Shown here: positions 25,963 to 34,558 of the stretch, one piece after another
Position numbering within the stretch: the first letter of the stretch is position 1
How the letters are laid out: the number at the start of each line of letters is the position of its first letter
The notes under the pieces: generated by a model
Told to the model about the DNA's origin: nothing
What the model saw: the letters and a program-made list of their open reading frames with translations, nothing else
Database searches by the model: none
Assembly (NCBI RefSeq): GCF_000708595.2
Contig: NZ_JARP01000007.1
Coordinates: 124,001 to 188,000, forward strand
Source of the DNA: Flavobacterium sp. KJJ
GTDB lineage: Bacteria; Bacteroidota; Bacteroidia; Flavobacteriales; Flavobacteriaceae
Length of the DNA: 64,000 nt
Direction of reading: 5' to 3'
Translations under genes and position numbers: made by a program

Positions 25963-28023
25963 TTGATTTCACAAAGTACAATTGATTCTGTTTTTGAAAC
26001 TGCTCGAGTAGAGGAAGTTATTGGTGATTTTGTCAACTTAAAACGTGCCGGAAGTAACTTTAAAGGCTTGAGTCCGTTCTCAGATGAGCGTTCTCCATCG
26101 TTCATGGTGTCGCCTGCCAAAGGAATTTGGAAAGACTTTAGTACAGGAAAAGGAGGGAATTCGGTTAAATTTCTGATGGAACATTCACAATTTACCTATC
26201 CTGAGGCTATTCGATATTTGGCTAGAAAATACAATATTGAAATTGAAGAAACAGAACAGACGGATGCTGAAAAAGCCATGACGGATGTTCGCGAAAGCAT
26301 GTACTTGGTTTCGGAGTTTGCAAAAGATTATTTTCATAAAACACTTTTAAATTCAGAAGAAGGAAAAGCAATTGGACTTTCCTATTTTAAAGAAAGAGGT
26401 TTTACAAACGAAACCATCAAAAAGTTTAGTTTAGGTTATTCTCCAGAAACTTGGGATGCTTTGACTAAAGAAGCTTTGGGCAAAGGATACAAACTTGAAT
26501 TTCTAGAAAGTACCGGTTTGACAATTGCCAGAGAAGATCGTCCATTTGACCGTTTTAAAGGACGTGTAATGTTCCCTATAGAAAGTATGTCCGGACGTGT
26601 TTTAGGTTTTGGAGGGCGTATTTTAACGAATGATAAAAAAGCGGCGAAATACTTAAACTCGCCAGAAAGTGATATTTACCATAAAAGTAAAGTGCTTTAT
26701 GGAATTTTTCAGGCTAAACAAGCAATTGCCAAACAAAACAATTGCTATTTGGTTGAAGGTTATACCGATGTAATTCAATTTAATCAGGCGGGAATTGAGA
26801 ATGTTGTAGCTTCTTCAGGAACTGCTTTAACGCCAGATCAGATTCGATTAATTAATCGTCTGACCAGAAACATTACCGTACTTTTTGATGGCGACGCTGC
26901 AGGACTACGTGCTTCTATACGCGGAATCGATTTGATTCTGGAAGAAGGAATGAATGTGAGAGTTTGCAGTTTTCCTGACGGGGAAGATCCAGACAGTTTT
27001 GCCAGAAAAAATTCGCACGACGATTTAGTAGCCTATTTAGAAGAAAATAGTAAAGATTTTATACAGTTCAAAGCTTCAATTTTAATGAATGAAGCTAAAA
27101 ACGATCCTATAAAAAAGGCCGACCTGATCAGAGATATGGTAACGAGTATTTCTAAAATACCAGATCGTATTCAGCGAGAAGTGTATATTCAGGAATGTGC
27201 CAGAATTATGGATATTTCGGAGCAGGTTTTGGTAAGTACATTGGCGCAATTGATTCAAAAAGATATTGCCGAAGCTAACAAAAAGCAAAAACAGGAACAA
27301 AAACCTTTTGAGGTTGTCAGAAACCAAAATTCAAAAAATGCTGGTTTTTCAGGAGGAGATCCAGAAGATCCAAGAATGGGACCTCCGGATGATTATCCAG
27401 GAGAACTCGGATATCCAGGACAGCTAACTGAAAAAGTAGATATTTTATATCGTTTAGAACGAAAAGTAATTGAGATTTTATTGCTTTACGGAGATAAAAC
27501 AGAAGAATTTGAAGATGTTCTTTTGAAAAGCAATGAAGAAGGCGAAATCGAAATGATTACGGAAAAGAAAGAATACAAAGTTTTTCAGCGAATTTATTTG
27601 AGTTTGCAGGAAGACGAAGTAGAGCTTTCTAATAATTTATTCCGAGATATTTTTACCGACTTAACTTCGTTTTATCTTCAAAATGAAAAATTCAGTTTAG
27701 AGCAGTATTTAATGCGTCTACAGCCAGATTTTGCTCAAGAGGTAACGGATATTTTGATGGAAGATGAAAAAGTAACACTTCACAATTGGGAAGGGCAGAA
27801 TATTTTTGCAAAAGACAAACAGGCGAGTATCGCACAATATGTTACTGAAACCATTATGTCTATGCGCTGGTTTTTGGTTGATCGAATTATCGAAGAATTA
27901 AAAAGCTCCATACAACCTGATAATTCAGATAATACGGAGCTTTTGTCTATGGTAGTCGACTACTCAAAACTAGTTAATTCGTTCTCAAAAAAACTCGGAA
28001 GAGTAATGTCAAGATACCATTAA
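25963..28023 (+). CDS. dnaG: DNA primase, zinc-finger ligands lost
   Basis: A 686-residue primase that makes RNA primers for chromosome replication. The TTG at 25963 gives MISQSTIDSV, the usual opening in Flavobacteria. The N-terminal domain keeps the CHC2 fold pattern (SNFKGLSPFSDERSPSF, then KDFSTGKGG), but the four zinc ligands of E. coli DnaG (C40, H43, C61, C64) are S37, S40, D58 and T61 here. The TOPRIM core is intact: VEGYTDVIQF, LFDGDAAG and the FPDGEDPDSF motif. A C-terminal DnaB-interaction region ends the protein. Its TAA overlaps the stop of the convergent response regulator gene. Confidence 0.96.
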   Translation: MISQSTIDSVFETARVEEVIGDFVNLKRAGSNFKGLSPFSDERSPSFMVSPAKGIWKDFSTGKGGNSVKFLMEHSQFTYPEAIRYLARKYNIEIEETEQTDAEKAMTDVRESMYLVSEFAKDYFHKTLLNSEEGKAIGLSYFKERGFTNETIKKFSLGYSPETWDALTKEALGKGYKLEFLESTGLTIAREDRPFDRFKGRVMFPIESMSGRVLGFGGRILTNDKKAAKYLNSPESDIYHKSKVLYGIFQAKQAIAKQNNCYLVEGYTDVIQFNQAGIENVVASSGTALTPDQIRLINRLTRNITVLFDGDAAGLRASIRGIDLILEEGMNVRVCSFPDGEDPDSFARKNSHDDLVAYLEENSKDFIQFKASILMNEAKNDPIKKADLIRDMVTSISKIPDRIQREVYIQECARIMDISEQVLVSTLAQLIQKDIAEANKKQKQEQKPFEVVRNQNSKNAGFSGGDPEDPRMGPPDDYPGELGYPGQLTEKVDILYRLERKVIEILLLYGDKTEEFEDVLLKSNEEGEIEMITEKKEYKVFQRIYLSLQEDEVELSNNLFRDIFTDLTSFYLQNEKFSLEQYLMRLQPDFAQEVTDILMEDEKVTLHNWEGQNIFAKDKQASIAQYVTETIMSMRWFLVDRIIEELKSSIQPDNSDNTELLSMVVDYSKLVNSFSKKLGRVMSRYH

Positions 28024-28649
28024 ATAATTTCTAAAGTCTTTGCCTTATTTACTAAGTCAACTAAATTAGTAACATTCAATTTAGTCAATAATCTTAATTT
28101 GTAAGTACTGATCGTTTTTTCGTTCAGGTTTAAGATTTTAGAGATTTCATTGTTTTTCTTACCATCGCTTAAATAGCGTAAAACTTCGATCTCGCGATTT
28201 GAAAGTTTTCTGTACAAACGTTCGCTTTTGCTTTGTTTAGCAATTAGAGCCATGTTTTTACGAACAGTTTCGTTGATGATAATTTTTCCTTCATGTACTT
28301 TAATAATAGAAAGACCTAATGTTTCAAGTTTTTCTGTTTTGTGCACATACCCAGAAACTCCTGCTTTAATTGCATTTGGAGCATACATTTGTTCAGCGAG
28401 GTCACTAAAAATTACAATTTTTGTTTTTGGGAAGTTCTTCAGGATCGATTTAACTTCGAAGATGCTCGAAAGACCTTCTAACTCTAGATCTAGAATTAGG
28501 ATGTCGATCTCCTTCGTCTGAAGAATATCTCTAACCATTGAAAAATTGCCTACGTTGGCAACAATTGAAATTTGATCGTGGTCTTTGAAATAAGACTTAA
28601 CGCCAAAGTGAGTCACAGGATGATTGTCTGCAAGACATACTTTAATCAT
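28020..28649 (-). CDS. NarL/LuxR-type response regulator
   Basis: A 209-residue regulator. The start at 28649 (MIKVCLADNHPV) is chosen because it begins the receiver domain; an upstream start adds an unlikely hydrophobic stretch. The phosphoacceptor is D54 in DILILDLELEG, with acidic residues D8 and a conserved Lys in SGYVHKTEK. The C-terminal helix-turn-helix is LSNREIEVLRYLSDGKKNNE and SKILNLNEKTISTYKLRL (about 145-195). No histidine kinase gene is adjacent, so it is an orphan in this window. Nearest upstream gene on the strand is nadE, 94 bases away. Confidence 0.9.
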   Translation of the reverse strand: MIKVCLADNHPVTHFGVKSYFKDHDQISIVANVGNFSMVRDILQTKEIDILILDLELEGLSSIFEVKSILKNFPKTKIVIFSDLAEQMYAPNAIKAGVSGYVHKTEKLETLGLSIIKVHEGKIIINETVRKNMALIAKQSKSERLYRKLSNREIEVLRYLSDGKKNNEISKILNLNEKTISTYKLRLLTKLNVTNLVDLVNKAKTLEII

Positions 28650-28743
28650 AATTTTTACCTTTTTAGAATTATTATCATGTTTTTGGAACGGTAAAATTAA
28701 TAAATAAATTCTGTAATTAATAGCTGACAAATGTTAAAAATTT

Positions 28744-29550
28744 CTACTTTAACGTTTTTGGTATTAAACAAACGGGTATTGCATCCATTTTATGCTTGTT
28801 GCTGGTGTTTAAACGTTTATAAATTTCAAAGACAGATTTTTCTCTCCCATTAAAGTCAACCGCCGTCTTTCCTGACGCCGCTGCTTCCATCGCCCATTCA
28901 AGCTCATCATAACTTGCTCCTAATTGATCTTCATCGGTTCTATTGTCACCAAATAATCCATCTGTTGGAGCAGCTGTTAAAATTGATTGTGGAATTGTTA
29001 AAAATTCTCCTAAAGCATAAACATCGGATTTCATTAAATCTGCGATCGGACTTAAATCGACGCCGCCGTCTCCATATTTAGTATAAAATCCTACACCAAA
29101 ATCTTCGACCTTGTTTCCTGTTCCGGCAACTAAAAGACCATGAATTCCGGCTAAATAATATAAAGATGTCATTCGAATACGAGCGCGCGTGTTTGCTAAA
29201 GAAAGGCTCACCTTTGCTTCGTCATCAAATTTCGGTACAGATGCCTTAAATGCTTCGAAAACCGCTGTTAAATCAGTTTCTACATTCGAAACGTTCGGAA
29301 AACGTTTTTTTAATTGCTCAATATGTTCTCTTCCTCTTGAAACTTGACTTTCTGCTTGATGAATAGGCATTTCAACACATAAAACTTTTAAGCCGGTCTG
29401 TGCGCATAGTGTTGAAGTTACTGCAGAGTCAACTCCACCAGAAATTCCGATTACAAAACCATTTACTTTTGCATTGTTAGCATAATTTTTTAGCCACTCT
29501 ACAATGTGGGTATTTACTTTTTCTGTTTGAATAGTACTTTTTTTAGCCAT
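28744..29550 (-). CDS. nadE: NAD synthase (ammonia-dependent)
   Basis: A 268-residue enzyme that converts nicotinate adenine dinucleotide to NAD+ using ATP and ammonia. The P-loop is S37-G-G-V-D41-S42 (GISGGVDSAV). GTGNKVEDFGVGFYTKYGDG and PIADLMKSDVYALG are family motifs. No glutaminase domain is attached, so ammonia is the likely nitrogen source. It is divergent from gldB; the same gene order (nadE next to gldB) is known from Flavobacterium. Confidence 0.93.
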   Translation of the reverse strand: MAKKSTIQTEKVNTHIVEWLKNYANNAKVNGFVIGISGGVDSAVTSTLCAQTGLKVLCVEMPIHQAESQVSRGREHIEQLKKRFPNVSNVETDLTAVFEAFKASVPKFDDEAKVSLSLANTRARIRMTSLYYLAGIHGLLVAGTGNKVEDFGVGFYTKYGDGGVDLSPIADLMKSDVYALGEFLTIPQSILTAAPTDGLFGDNRTDEDQLGASYDELEWAMEAAASGKTAVDFNGREKSVFEIYKRLNTSNKHKMDAIPVCLIPKTLK

Positions 29551-29579
29551 AATAGTTCAAGTTTTAAGATACAGGGATG

Positions 29580-29587
29580 TATATTTG
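29580..29587 (+). promoter_or_regulatory. -7 element for gldB-gldC
   Basis: TATATTTG, 64 bases before the gldB ATG at 29651. No -33 box is obvious. Confidence 0.5.
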
Positions 29588-29650
29588 CACAAATATTTTT
29601 AAGTATGTGTATTTTTTAAATTTATGCAACACAAATCTAATTAAAATAAA

Positions 29651-30607
29651 ATGAAAATATATCGCTTTGCAGTGGTTCTGTGCTTGTTTTTTTTGTCTTG
29701 TGATCAAAAAAGCAAAGTAGAAAAAGAAGTGGAAGAAATTCCGGTTGATATTAAAGTAGAACGTTTTGATAAAGTGTTTTTTGAGACCAAACCAGAAGAT
29801 TTGGCGAAAGTAAAAAGACAGTATCCTTTCTTTTTTCCGGCTGGCAATGATGACTCTGTTTGGCTAAAGAAAATGCAGGAACCAATTTGGAGAGAAGTAT
29901 ATGAAGAAGTGCAGAAAAAATATTCCAATATTGAGCCTGTTCGCCAAGAATTTAATTCGCTTTTTCAGCATGTAAAATATTATTTTCCTAAAACAAAAAC
30001 GCCAAAAGTAATTACGGTAATTGGAGAAATGGATTATAATGCCAAAGCAATTTATGCAGACAGTCTGGTAATTGTTGCATTGGAATTGTATTTAGGAAAA
30101 GAGCATAAATTTTATGAGTTTCCAACTTACTTAAAGCAAAATTTCGAAGAAAAACAGATTATGCCAGATGTCGTATCTAGTTTTGCTTACAGAAATATTC
30201 CTGCTTTTCCAGACAGAAATTTAGTTTCTCAAATGATTTTTGAAGGAAAACAATTGTATGCAAAAGATTTATTGCTGCCAGAATATACAGATGCTGAAAA
30301 AATAGGCTATACACCAGAACAAATAAAATGGTGTGAAGAAAATGAAGCTTATATGTGGCGTTATTTTATCGAAAAACAAATGCTCTACAGCGATGATCCG
30401 AAATTGACAACACGATTTATGACGCCGGCACCTTTTTCTAAATTTTATTTAGAAATTGATAACGATTCGCCAGGACGCATAGGAGCTTGGATTGGCTGGC
30501 AGATTGTTCGTTCTTATATGAAAAATAACAATGTTGCATTGTCAGAATTATTAAAAGTGAATGCAAAAGAAATTTTTGAAAAGTCAAAATATAAACCTAA
30601 GAAATAA
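29651..30607 (+). CDS. gldB: Gliding motility lipoprotein GldB
   Basis: A 318-residue lipoprotein (lipobox with Cys17, CLFFLSC). GldB is required for gliding in Flavobacterium johnsoniae and is encoded next to gldC; exactly that pair is seen here. The mature region carries the family stretch RFDKVFFETKPEDL, YPFFFPAGNDD and the middle block AYRNIPAFPDRNL, with SPGRIGAWIGWQIV near the C-terminus. The exact mechanical role of GldB is not settled; the protein sits on the cytoplasmic membrane side of the envelope in current models. The stop overlaps the gldC start by one base (TAATG). Confidence 0.93.
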   Translation: MKIYRFAVVLCLFFLSCDQKSKVEKEVEEIPVDIKVERFDKVFFETKPEDLAKVKRQYPFFFPAGNDDSVWLKKMQEPIWREVYEEVQKKYSNIEPVRQEFNSLFQHVKYYFPKTKTPKVITVIGEMDYNAKAIYADSLVIVALELYLGKEHKFYEFPTYLKQNFEEKQIMPDVVSSFAYRNIPAFPDRNLVSQMIFEGKQLYAKDLLLPEYTDAEKIGYTPEQIKWCEENEAYMWRYFIEKQMLYSDDPKLTTRFMTPAPFSKFYLEIDNDSPGRIGAWIGWQIVRSYMKNNNVALSELLKVNAKEIFEKSKYKPKK

Positions 30608-30942
30608 TGTCAGATACAATAAACTCAGAAATTAGATTCAATATAGAATTAGATGAAAACCGTGTTCCAGAAAAATTAACGTGGAGCGCTCAAGATGGCG
30701 GAGTGCAGGCAGAAGAAGCAAAAGCAATTATGCTGTCTATTTGGGACAGTAAAGCCAAAGAAACAATGCGTATTGATTTGTGGACGAAAGATATGCCGGT
30801 TGATGAAATGAAAATTTTCTTTCACCAGACTTTAGTAGCAATGTCTGATACTTTTAAACGCGCAACAGACGACGAAAAAATGTCAGACACAATGAAAGAT
30901 TTCTGTGATTATTTTGCAGAAAAACTAGAATTGACGAAATAA
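30607..30942 (+). CDS. gldC: Gliding motility protein GldC
   Basis: A 111-residue soluble protein, without signal peptide, that begins at the last base of the gldB stop, so it is translationally coupled. GldC improves gliding in F. johnsoniae but is less essential than GldB. The sequence shows an alternating acidic beta stretch (INSEIRFNIELDENRVPEKL, then TWSAQDGG) followed by a helix and the motif IDLWTKDMPVDEMK. A bidirectional terminator (30964-31008) ends the operon. Confidence 0.92.
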   Translation: MSDTINSEIRFNIELDENRVPEKLTWSAQDGGVQAEEAKAIMLSIWDSKAKETMRIDLWTKDMPVDEMKIFFHQTLVAMSDTFKRATDDEKMSDTMKDFCDYFAEKLELTK

Positions 30943-30963
30943 AATTCCTTAAATTTCAATAAA

Positions 30964-31008
30964 TAAAAATCCCAAATTCCAATTTTAAAACTCGGAATTT
31001 GGGATTTT
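30964..31008. terminator. Bidirectional terminator between gldC and engB
   Basis: AAAAATCCCAAATTCC (30964-30979) is the exact reverse complement of 30993-31008, with a 13-base loop. It sits between convergent genes and has a T run on both strands. Confidence 0.85.
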
Positions 31009-31030
31009 TATTTACTATAAATTTGTTTTC

Positions 31031-31651
31031 TTAAAACTGACTATTATTTTTAAAAACCTCCTGATTTACTTCGTCAATGTAAGCTAAAAGCTCTTCTTTT
31101 CCAGTGGATTCTGTAGATGAGGTTACAAAATAATGGGGCATTTCTTCCCAGTTATTTGCAAACATTTGTTTTTTGTATGCTGCAACGTGAGAATCAACTT
31201 TTACTTTGCTGATTTTATCTGCTTTCGTAAAAATAATACAAAACGGAATTTCGCTTTCTCCCATGTATGACATAAATTCAATATCAATATTTTGAGCTTC
31301 GTGGCGAATATCAATTAAAACAAAAGCGCAAACTAATTGTTCTCTGGTTTCAAAATAATCAGTAATAAATTGCTGAAAAACTGATTTTGTTTTTTTGGAT
31401 ACTTTGGCGTAACCGTAACCCGGCAAATCGACTAGAAACCAATTGTTGTTAATCTTAAAATGATTAATTAATTGTGTTTTTCCTGGTCTTCCTGAAGTTT
31501 TTGCTAAATTTTTATGATTGGTAAGCATATTGATCAAAGACGACTTGCCTACGTTTGATCTTCCGATAAAGGCATATTCTGGCAAAAATTCCTGAGGGCA
31601 TTTTGCAACTTCAGAATTGCTGACAATAAATTCGGCGGTTGTAATTTTCAT
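31031..31651 (-). CDS. engB: Ribosome biogenesis GTPase YihA/YsxC (EngB)
   Basis: A 206-residue GTPase needed for assembly of the large ribosomal subunit. G1 is G30-RSNVGKS-37 in YAFIGRSNVGKSS, G3 is DLPGYGYAKV, G4 is TKAD, and SSTES is consistent with G5. Switch I carries RPGKTQLINHF. It follows the alpha/beta hydrolase gene on the same strand after 42 bases. The length is normal. Confidence 0.95.
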   Translation of the reverse strand: MKITTAEFIVSNSEVAKCPQEFLPEYAFIGRSNVGKSSLINMLTNHKNLAKTSGRPGKTQLINHFKINNNWFLVDLPGYGYAKVSKKTKSVFQQFITDYFETREQLVCAFVLIDIRHEAQNIDIEFMSYMGESEIPFCIIFTKADKISKVKVDSHVAAYKKQMFANNWEEMPHYFVTSSTESTGKEELLAYIDEVNQEVFKNNSQF

Positions 31652-31693
31652 GTTTTTGGGTTTTTAAAACCTCCTAAAGTCGAGAGATAGATG

Positions 31694-32458
31694 CTATAAA
31701 TTCTTTTTAACGAGCCATTCTTCAAGAATATTATTAAATTCCTGAGGATGTTCCATCATAGCAGCGTGTCCACATTTGTCTATCCAATACAAAGTTGAAT
31801 TAGGCAATAATTTATCAAATTCTTCGGCAACATTTGGTGGTGTTACAGCATCGTTTTTACCCCAAATAATACAGGTTTCCACTGTCATTTTTGGTAAATC
31901 TTTTGCCATATTATGACGAATTGCACTTTTTGCAATCGTTAATGTTTTAATCAATTTTATGCGGTCATTAACTGTTGCGTAAACTTCATCAATAAGTTCT
32001 GGAGTAGCAATAGCAGGATCGTAAAATACATCTTCAGCTTTCTTTCTGATGTATTCGTAATCACCTCTCTTTGGATAACTGTCGCCCATCGCACTTTCGT
32101 AAAGACCAGAACTTCCGGTAATTACAAGTCCAGCTACTTTTTCTGGATATAATTTAGTGTGATAAAGTGCAATATGTCCTCCAAGTGAGTTGCCTAATAA
32201 AATAACCTGATCAAAACCTTTAAAAGTTATAAAGTCTTTAACGTACTTGGCAAAGCTTTTCACGTTAGTTTTTAAAATACTTTGAGTATAGATTGGCAAA
32301 TCTGGGATTACAACTTTGTATCCTTTTGTTGGGAAATATTCCGCTACAGCATCAAAGTTACTTAGGCCTCCCATTAAGCCATGTAAAATAACGATAGGAG
32401 TTCCTTCTCCAGCTTCATAATAGCTGTATTTGCCTTCTTTTTTGTAGTGTTTGTCCAT
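31694..32458 (-). CDS. Alpha/beta hydrolase
   Basis: A 254-residue hydrolase with catalytic triad S91 (LLGNSLGGH), D203 (WGKNDAVTPP) and H231 (KCGHAAMMEHP), and oxyanion motif HGLMGG near residue 26. There is no signal peptide, so it is cytoplasmic. The substrate is not evident; the fold fits esterase, C-C hydrolase or haloperoxidase-like enzymes. A TATATTTG element on the minus strand (32493 to 32486) lies 27 bases before the ATG and should drive this gene and engB. Confidence 0.88.
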   Translation of the reverse strand: MDKHYKKEGKYSYYEAGEGTPIVILHGLMGGLSNFDAVAEYFPTKGYKVVIPDLPIYTQSILKTNVKSFAKYVKDFITFKGFDQVILLGNSLGGHIALYHTKLYPEKVAGLVITGSSGLYESAMGDSYPKRGDYEYIRKKAEDVFYDPAIATPELIDEVYATVNDRIKLIKTLTIAKSAIRHNMAKDLPKMTVETCIIWGKNDAVTPPNVAEEFDKLLPNSTLYWIDKCGHAAMMEHPQEFNNILEEWLVKKNL

Positions 32459-32485
32459 TTAATTTAATGCCAATTTCAATTTGGA

Positions 32486-32493
32486 CAAATATA
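32486..32493 (-). promoter_or_regulatory. -7 element for the hydrolase-engB operon
   Basis: The minus strand reads TATATTTG, 27 bases upstream of the ATG at 32458. It lies within a 378-base spacer (32459-32836) that otherwise holds only the mraZ control region. Confidence 0.55.
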
Positions 32494-32734
32494 GGGTTTA
32501 ATAAATAAAAATGAATTTTTGCTGCCATTTTTTAACTAGATAATTTCAGTAGAATATATAAGTGTCTAACAATCAGATTTTAGGCGTGTTTTTGGTAGTT
32601 TTCCTAAATGTTAAGAAACTGACATAATAGTTACTTTTTTAAGAAAATCAGTGCGTATTTTTTTTGAATGATTACTGTTATTGGGAATTCTCTAATGATT
32701 AGCTAAGGTATTGATTGTCCATAAATTAAGCGTA

Positions 32735-32791
32735 GTGGTAGAAAAGTGGTTAAACTTATTAACAAAGTGGTATTTTGTGGTAAAATGTGGT
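32735..32791 (+). promoter_or_regulatory. MraZ-box-like repeats upstream of mraZ
   Basis: Five GTGG(T) units start at 32735, 32746, 32767, 32777 and 32787. The last three are exactly 10 bp apart (AAAGTGGTAT, TTTGTGGTAA, AATGTGGTAT), so they lie on one face of the helix. MraZ is known to bind tandem repeats of this kind upstream of its own operon, with the core TGGG in E. coli and AAAGTGG-like in Mollicutes. The 10-bp set immediately precedes the -7 element, so binding would cover the -33 region and repress the division and cell-wall cluster. Confidence 0.7.
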
Positions 32792-32802
32792 ATTTTTTTT
32801 TA

Positions 32803-32810
32803 TATTTTTG
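32803..32810 (+). promoter_or_regulatory. -7 element of the mraZ-mur-fts cluster
   Basis: TATTTTTG matches TAnnTTTG, 26 bases before the TTG start of mraZ. It lies 12 bases after the last GTGG repeat. Confidence 0.55.
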
Positions 32811-32836
32811 TCCTATAACATATTAATTGATTTTTC

Positions 32837-33310
32837 TTGAACACAATTGTCGGAACATATGAGTGTAAAGTCGATGCTAAAGGAAGGCTAATGATGCCTG
32901 CACCTTTAAAAAAGCAATTGGCTTCTTCTCTTCAAAACGGATTCGTTTTGAAGCGCTCTGTTTTTCAGCCGTGTTTAGAATTATATCCGATGGAAGAGTG
33001 GGACTTGATGATGCAAAAAATCAACAAGCTTAATCGTTTTGTGAAAAAGAACAATGATTTCATCAGAAGATTTACTGCTGGTGTTAAAGTGGTAGAGATT
33101 GATGCATTAGGAAGGTTGTTGGTCCCAAAAGATTTGGTAGCCTTTTCAAGTATTTCTAAAGATGTTGTTTTCTCATCTGCGGTTAATATTGTGGAAATTT
33201 GGGATAAAGATTTATATGAAAAATCAATAAGCGGCGAAGATATGGATTTTGCAGATTTAGCCGAAGAAGTAATGGGAAATATTAATGACGACGATAATGG
33301 AATATCATAA
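32837..33310 (+). CDS. mraZ: Transcriptional regulator MraZ
   Basis: A 157-residue DNA-binding protein that controls the dcw cluster. It starts with TTG; the first in-frame ATG would remove the first AbrB motif. The two SpoVT/AbrB half-domains show the DxxGR signature: D13-AKGR-17 in KVDAKGRLMMPAP and DALGRLLVP in the second half. A short acidic tail ends the protein. It overlaps rsmH by 14 bases and opens the operon. Confidence 0.95.
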   Translation: MNTIVGTYECKVDAKGRLMMPAPLKKQLASSLQNGFVLKRSVFQPCLELYPMEEWDLMMQKINKLNRFVKKNNDFIRRFTAGVKVVEIDALGRLLVPKDLVAFSSISKDVVFSSAVNIVEIWDKDLYEKSISGEDMDFADLAEEVMGNINDDDNGIS

Positions 33311-34193
33311 TCCGGTTTTGCTTCATCCTACAGTTGATGGTTTAAATATTAAGCCTGATGGAATATATGTAGACGTGACGTTTGGAGGCGGTGGGCATTC
33401 AAAAGAAATTTTGAGAAGATTAGGGCCAAACGGAAAATTATTTGCTTTTGATCAAGACGAAGATGCACTTGCAAATTCATTGCCAGATGAAAGGTTTACT
33501 TTGATAAATGAGAATTTCAGATTTATAAAAAGGTTCTTGCGTTTTCATGGTGTAAAAAGTGTTGACGGAATTTTAGCTGATTTGGGAGTTTCATCACATC
33601 AGTTTGATGTTCCGGAAAGAGGTTTCTCTACCAGATTCGATGCCGAACTGGATATGCGGATGAGTCAGAAAAATGATTTGAATGCTTATCGAGTGGTTAA
33701 CGAATATGAAGAACAGGATTTACGTCGTGTTTTTTTTGATTATGGAGAGTTGAAAAATGCGCCAGTTCTTGCAAGAACAATTCTAGAGGCTAGAGAATAT
33801 CAGCCAATTAAAACTACAGATGAATTGAAAGTAGTTTTAGCAAAATATTTACCTGAAAGAGTTCGAAATAAAATATTGGCTCAAATTTATCAGGCGATTC
33901 GAATCGAGGTAAATCAAGAAATGGATGTTTTGAAGGAATTTATTGAGCAATCGTTAGAAATTCTAAATCCGGGTGGAAGATTTTCTGTAATCTCATATCA
34001 TTCTTTAGAAGACAGATTAGTAAAAAGATTTATTAAGAATGGAATGTTTGAAGGAGAGCCAGAACGTGATTTCTTCGGAAATTTTTCAGTTCCTTTTAAA
34101 ACAATCGGAAAATTGATTGTTCCTGATGATGCAGAGATCAAAATCAACAATCGAGCAAGAAGTGCAAAATTGAGAATTGCAGAGAAGATATAA
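33297..34193 (+). CDS. rsmH: 16S rRNA (cytosine1402-N4)-methyltransferase
   Basis: A 298-residue methyltransferase acting on C1402 of 16S rRNA. The start at 33297 (MEYHNPVLLHPTVDGL) matches other RsmH proteins; an ATG 12 bases earlier is less likely. The SAM motif is VDVTFGGGGHSKEIL, followed by DLGVSSHQFD and RGFSTRFDAELDMRM. SYHSLEDRLVKRFIK near residue 240 is another family marker. It is second in the dcw cluster; the start lies within the end of mraZ. Confidence 0.96.
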   Translation: MEYHNPVLLHPTVDGLNIKPDGIYVDVTFGGGGHSKEILRRLGPNGKLFAFDQDEDALANSLPDERFTLINENFRFIKRFLRFHGVKSVDGILADLGVSSHQFDVPERGFSTRFDAELDMRMSQKNDLNAYRVVNEYEEQDLRRVFFDYGELKNAPVLARTILEAREYQPIKTTDELKVVLAKYLPERVRNKILAQIYQAIRIEVNQEMDVLKEFIEQSLEILNPGGRFSVISYHSLEDRLVKRFIKNGMFEGEPERDFFGNFSVPFKTIGKLIVPDDAEIKINNRARSAKLRIAEKI

Positions 34194-34210
34194 TATATAA
34201 GGTATAAAAA

Positions 34211-34558
34211 ATGAAAGGTGGAGTATTTGGCATATTAAAAGCAAGGTTTCTTATAAATGATGACGCTGTAAAAAATTGGCGATTCATTGTTTTTATCATT
34301 TTGCTTGCCATAATAATGATTGCCAATACACAGCGATACGAACAAAAGGTTTTTGAAATTGCAAAACTGAACAATGAAGTAAAAGAATTGCGATCTGAAT
34401 TTGTAGACCGACGTTCAGAATTAATGAAGTTAAAAATGGAATCAACGATATCGGATAAAATGTTAGAAAAACAGATTTTTCCATCGACAGTTCCTCCAGT
34501 AAAAATAGAAGTTAAAAAAGAAGAAGAAAAAAGTTTCTTTAAAAGAATATGGCAGTAG
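34211..34558 (+). CDS. ftsL: FtsL-like cell division protein
   Basis: A 115-residue bitopic membrane protein. A short cytoplasmic part is followed by a membrane helix (about 22-40; WRFIVFIILLAIIMIANT) and a periplasmic coiled coil (about 45-85, KLNNEVKELRSEFVDRRSEL). This size, topology and position between rsmH and the PBP gene identify the Bacteroidetes FtsL equivalent, which should link FtsQ and FtsB-type partners to the septal synthase. Sequence identity among FtsL proteins is low, so position is the main support. It overlaps the next gene by 10 bases. Confidence 0.85.
   Translation: MKGGVFGILKARFLINDDAVKNWRFIVFIILLAIIMIANTQRYEQKVFEIAKLNNEVKELRSEFVDRRSELMKLKMESTISDKMLEKQIFPSTVPPVKIEVKKEEEKSFFKRIWQ

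Noticed and set aside
28020..28649. Response regulator as part of a two-component pair in this window
   Set aside because: No histidine kinase is encoded nearby.
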